Origin: Bacteroidales bacterium
Lineage (GTDB): Bacteria > Bacteroidota > Bacteroidia > Bacteroidales > P3
Direction: 5' to 3'
Assembly: GCA_017480785.1 (NCBI GenBank)
Contig: JAFURZ010000015.1
Coordinates: forward strand, 1 to 47,374
DNA: 47,374 bases
Below, piece by piece: positions 46,203 through 47,374 of this stretch. The notes under the pieces were generated by a model. The model had not been told where the DNA came from. It saw only the letters and a list, made by a program, of their open reading frames with translations, and searched no databases. The translations under genes and the position numbers were made by a program. Position 1 is the stretch's first letter. Each line of letters opens with the position of its first letter.

Positions 46203-46901
46203 TTACTCAAAGTTACCGTCGGTGATGGCCTGGTTCATGTCGCCCACCTTCCAACCGGCATAGCGACCCACAACCTCTTTCACGCTGGCAATCTTGTTCA
46301 CCACCAGCTGGTGGTCCATGTCGCCCAACAGCACCTCCAGGGGCACCTTGCACTCGAACACGGGCACCTGCAGGCCGCTCTTGTCAAGCATGCCGCTCTG
46401 CAGCTCGAATTCGTTCTTCTCGCCTCTGGGATAAGGCACATAGCGCAGGTTGAGGATTTCCTCGTCGGTCAGCTGGCGCTTGTGGCCGTTGGCGTCGATA
46501 ATGGGCAGCTTGCCGTCCTCGCGGAGCTTAGCAATGGGGTTGACGAAGACCTCCACGCGGGAGATGTAGCCCTTCTTCACAGCCTCGAGCTCGGGCACCT
46601 CGTTGATGTCCACGTCGGCCGGAATCACGCTGTGGTTAATCACCTTGCTGACCACGCGCATGCTGTCCTCGTTCATCAGGCGGCCGAACAGCGTGTCGAA
46701 GCTGCCGCAATAGGTGCCGTAGGTCAGCTTGTAGGCATCCTCCAGCGTACGGATGGCTTTCAGTTTCTCGGCGCAGGCATCGCGGCGCTTCGTGTACTCG
46801 TTGTCGAAACGCATGGGTTTCTGGATGCTGTTGTACAGCACCACGGCGAGGGCCACAATCACGAGACCCAGCACGATTTGAATGATAGTTCTACCTTTCA
46901 T
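46203..46901 (-). CDS. Membrane-anchored protein of unknown function
   Basis: 232 aa. One N-terminal membrane anchor (IIQIVLGLVIVALAVVLYN, residues about 5-23) is followed by a basic, helical part (TKRRDACAEKLKAIRTLEDAYKLTYGTYCGSFDTLF, about 37-72) and a mixed C-terminal part. The first helix after the anchor resembles pseudopilin-like N-termini only loosely. No domain recognised. It is upstream of the DUF3822 gene on the same strand, 13 bp apart, and a TATCTTTG box lies about 98 bp upstream. Confidence 0.78.
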   Translation of the reverse strand: MKGRTIIQIVLGLVIVALAVVLYNSIQKPMRFDNEYTKRRDACAEKLKAIRTLEDAYKLTYGTYCGSFDTLFGRLMNEDSMRVVSKVINHSVIPADVDINEVPELEAVKKGYISRVEVFVNPIAKLREDGKLPIIDANGHKRQLTDEEILNLRYVPYPRGEKNEFELQSGMLDKSGLQVPVFECKVPLEVLLGDMDHQLVVNKIASVKEVVGRYAGWKVGDMNQAITDGNFE

Positions 46902-46998
46902 TGTACTATTGTATTTTCTGTTTTATTCTGTTTATACGTTTGTCTTTCAACGGCTAGCGCCAATTGTCGCCGCCAGCCGTCACTCCTGCAAACGACTG

Positions 46999-47006
46999 CA
47001 AAGATA
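46999..47006 (-). promoter_or_regulatory. -7 box upstream of the anchored protein gene
   Basis: TATCTTTG on the minus strand fits TAnnTTTG. It lies about 97 bp before ATG 46901, so the transcript would have a long untranslated leader. Confidence 0.55.
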
Positions 47007-47059
47007 CGAATAAATTCTTAATCTGTAAATATTTTTTTTCTACTATTCTACACGAGTCC

Positions 47060-47103
47060 GACTTGAGTTCAACTTGATTTCAAGTCGAACTCAAGTTGAA
47101 CTG
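47060..47103. repeat. 11-mer array, GACTTGAGTTC type
   Basis: GACTTGAGTTC, AACTTGATTTC, AAGTCGAACTC, AAGTTGAACTG: four 11-bp units. GTTCAACTTGA and TCAAGTTGAAC within are inverted. Confidence 0.82.
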
Positions 47104-47128
47104 TAGATAAGAGCCTGGGATACAACGG

Positions 47129-47161
47129 TTGTTCTTTTATTGTTCTTTTACTGTTCTTTTA
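47129..47161. repeat. 11-mer array, TGTTCTTTTA type
   Basis: TTGTTCTTTTA, TTGTTCTTTTA, CTGTTCTTTTA: three 11-bp units. The 11-mer matches the arrays at 19295 and 33061. Two CGAAGAAC-type units follow at about 47175-47200, like those at 3106. 46902-47247 has no gene I can support. Confidence 0.82.
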
Positions 47162-47247
47162 CAAAAAGCGTAAAACTACCGAAGAACAACCGAAGAACAC
47201 CCAGAGGATGTGGCGGGTGGAGGAGAGCCCAAGGGGGCGGCGGGGCG

Positions 47248-47373
47248 TCAGCGTTGGAGGATGACGGTGGCGCGGTAGGCGCGGTGGTCGTCGGCGACGA
47301 GGACGAGGATGTATGTACCGTCGGGGCGCGCGGAGAGGTCGGCGGCATAGCGCCCGCCGCCCAGCGGGGTGAC
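47248..47373 (-). CDS. C-terminal end of a probable secreted protein (partial)
   Basis: An open minus-strand frame enters at the right edge and runs 41 codons to TGA (47250-47248). The visible end (RYAADLSARPDGTYILVLVA, then AYRATVILQR) has the alternating strands and D-G-T-Y-I-L pattern of C-terminal sorting or Ig-like tails of Bacteroidota secreted proteins. The rest of the gene is outside the window. Confidence 0.5.
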   Translation of the reverse strand, partial: VTPLGGGRYAADLSARPDGTYILVLVADDHRAYRATVILQR

Positions 47374-47374
47374 C

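Overview
The window reads as a stretch of chromosome from a Bacteroidales bacterium (Bacteroidota), inferred from gene content. Supporting signs are TAnnTTTG -7 promoter boxes (several with a TTTG -33 box 19-20 bp upstream), few Shine-Dalgarno sites, and families typical of the group: DUF6266, DUF3822, DUF6249-like, DUF4369 lipoprotein, HU-like proteins, DUF4143 ATPases and a fused NfnAB/GltA-type reductase. Most of the window is GC-rich core genome. Two visibly AT-richer islands (about 1-2300 and 35700-38950) look accessory.

Layout. 1-2342: partial gene end, a structured RNA-like leader, a P-loop NTPase and a secreted unknown. 2350-5296: HU-like protein, a RiPP cassette (Cys-repeat precursor plus radical SAM/SPASM enzyme) and a DUF6266 protein. 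5752-12788: a membrane acyltransferase facing a compact minus-strand run (TerC, RdgB, bifunctional nuclease, BASS-type transporter, HAD phosphatase, coiled-coil protein, NSS transporter). 12828-13975: split chromate transporter. 14111-19163: drug-type efflux operon (TolC-like, HlyD-like, two ABC-2 permeases). 19430-22699: phosphofructokinase, M23 peptidase, LpxH-like hydrolase. 22689-27690: ECF sigma cluster, DUF4369 lipoprotein, chorismate synthase, FKBP isomerase, butyrate kinase. 28027-30172: MltD, FtsB/DivIC-like protein and NlpC/P60 lipoprotein (cell wall). 30176-35500: ABC-F ATPase, hexapeptide acyltransferase, DUF1232 protein, flavin/FeS reductase. 35873-38776: second RNA-like leader, acyltransferase 3, small membrane peptide, DUF4143 ATPase. 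38996-46901: dipeptidase, ArgS, acyl-ACP thioesterase, CYTH protein, PurC, RsmD, DUF3822 and an unknown anchored protein. The end holds a partial secreted-protein C-terminus.

The strongest unexplained signal is a pervasive set of short periodic and palindromic repeats. Heptamer arrays, 9-mer arrays, 11-mer arrays and a 92-bp palindromic element fill gene junctions. They also sit in frame inside at least seven genes (rdgB, a tolC-like gene, a DUF151 nuclease gene, argS, an M23 peptidase signal peptide, an ABC-F gene twice, an nfn/gltA-like gene twice). Where the same element occurs twice in coding DNA it encodes nearly the same peptide. Heptamers containing a stop triplet lie at gene ends and supply the stop codon; the in-gene heptamers are read through without a stop.

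Two other candidates deserve attention: a pair of paralogous leaders with a nearly identical 5' box and covarying stems (208-364 and 35951-36137), and the ACG-repeat RiPP cassette. No rRNA, tRNA, CRISPR array or intact insertion sequence was recognised.
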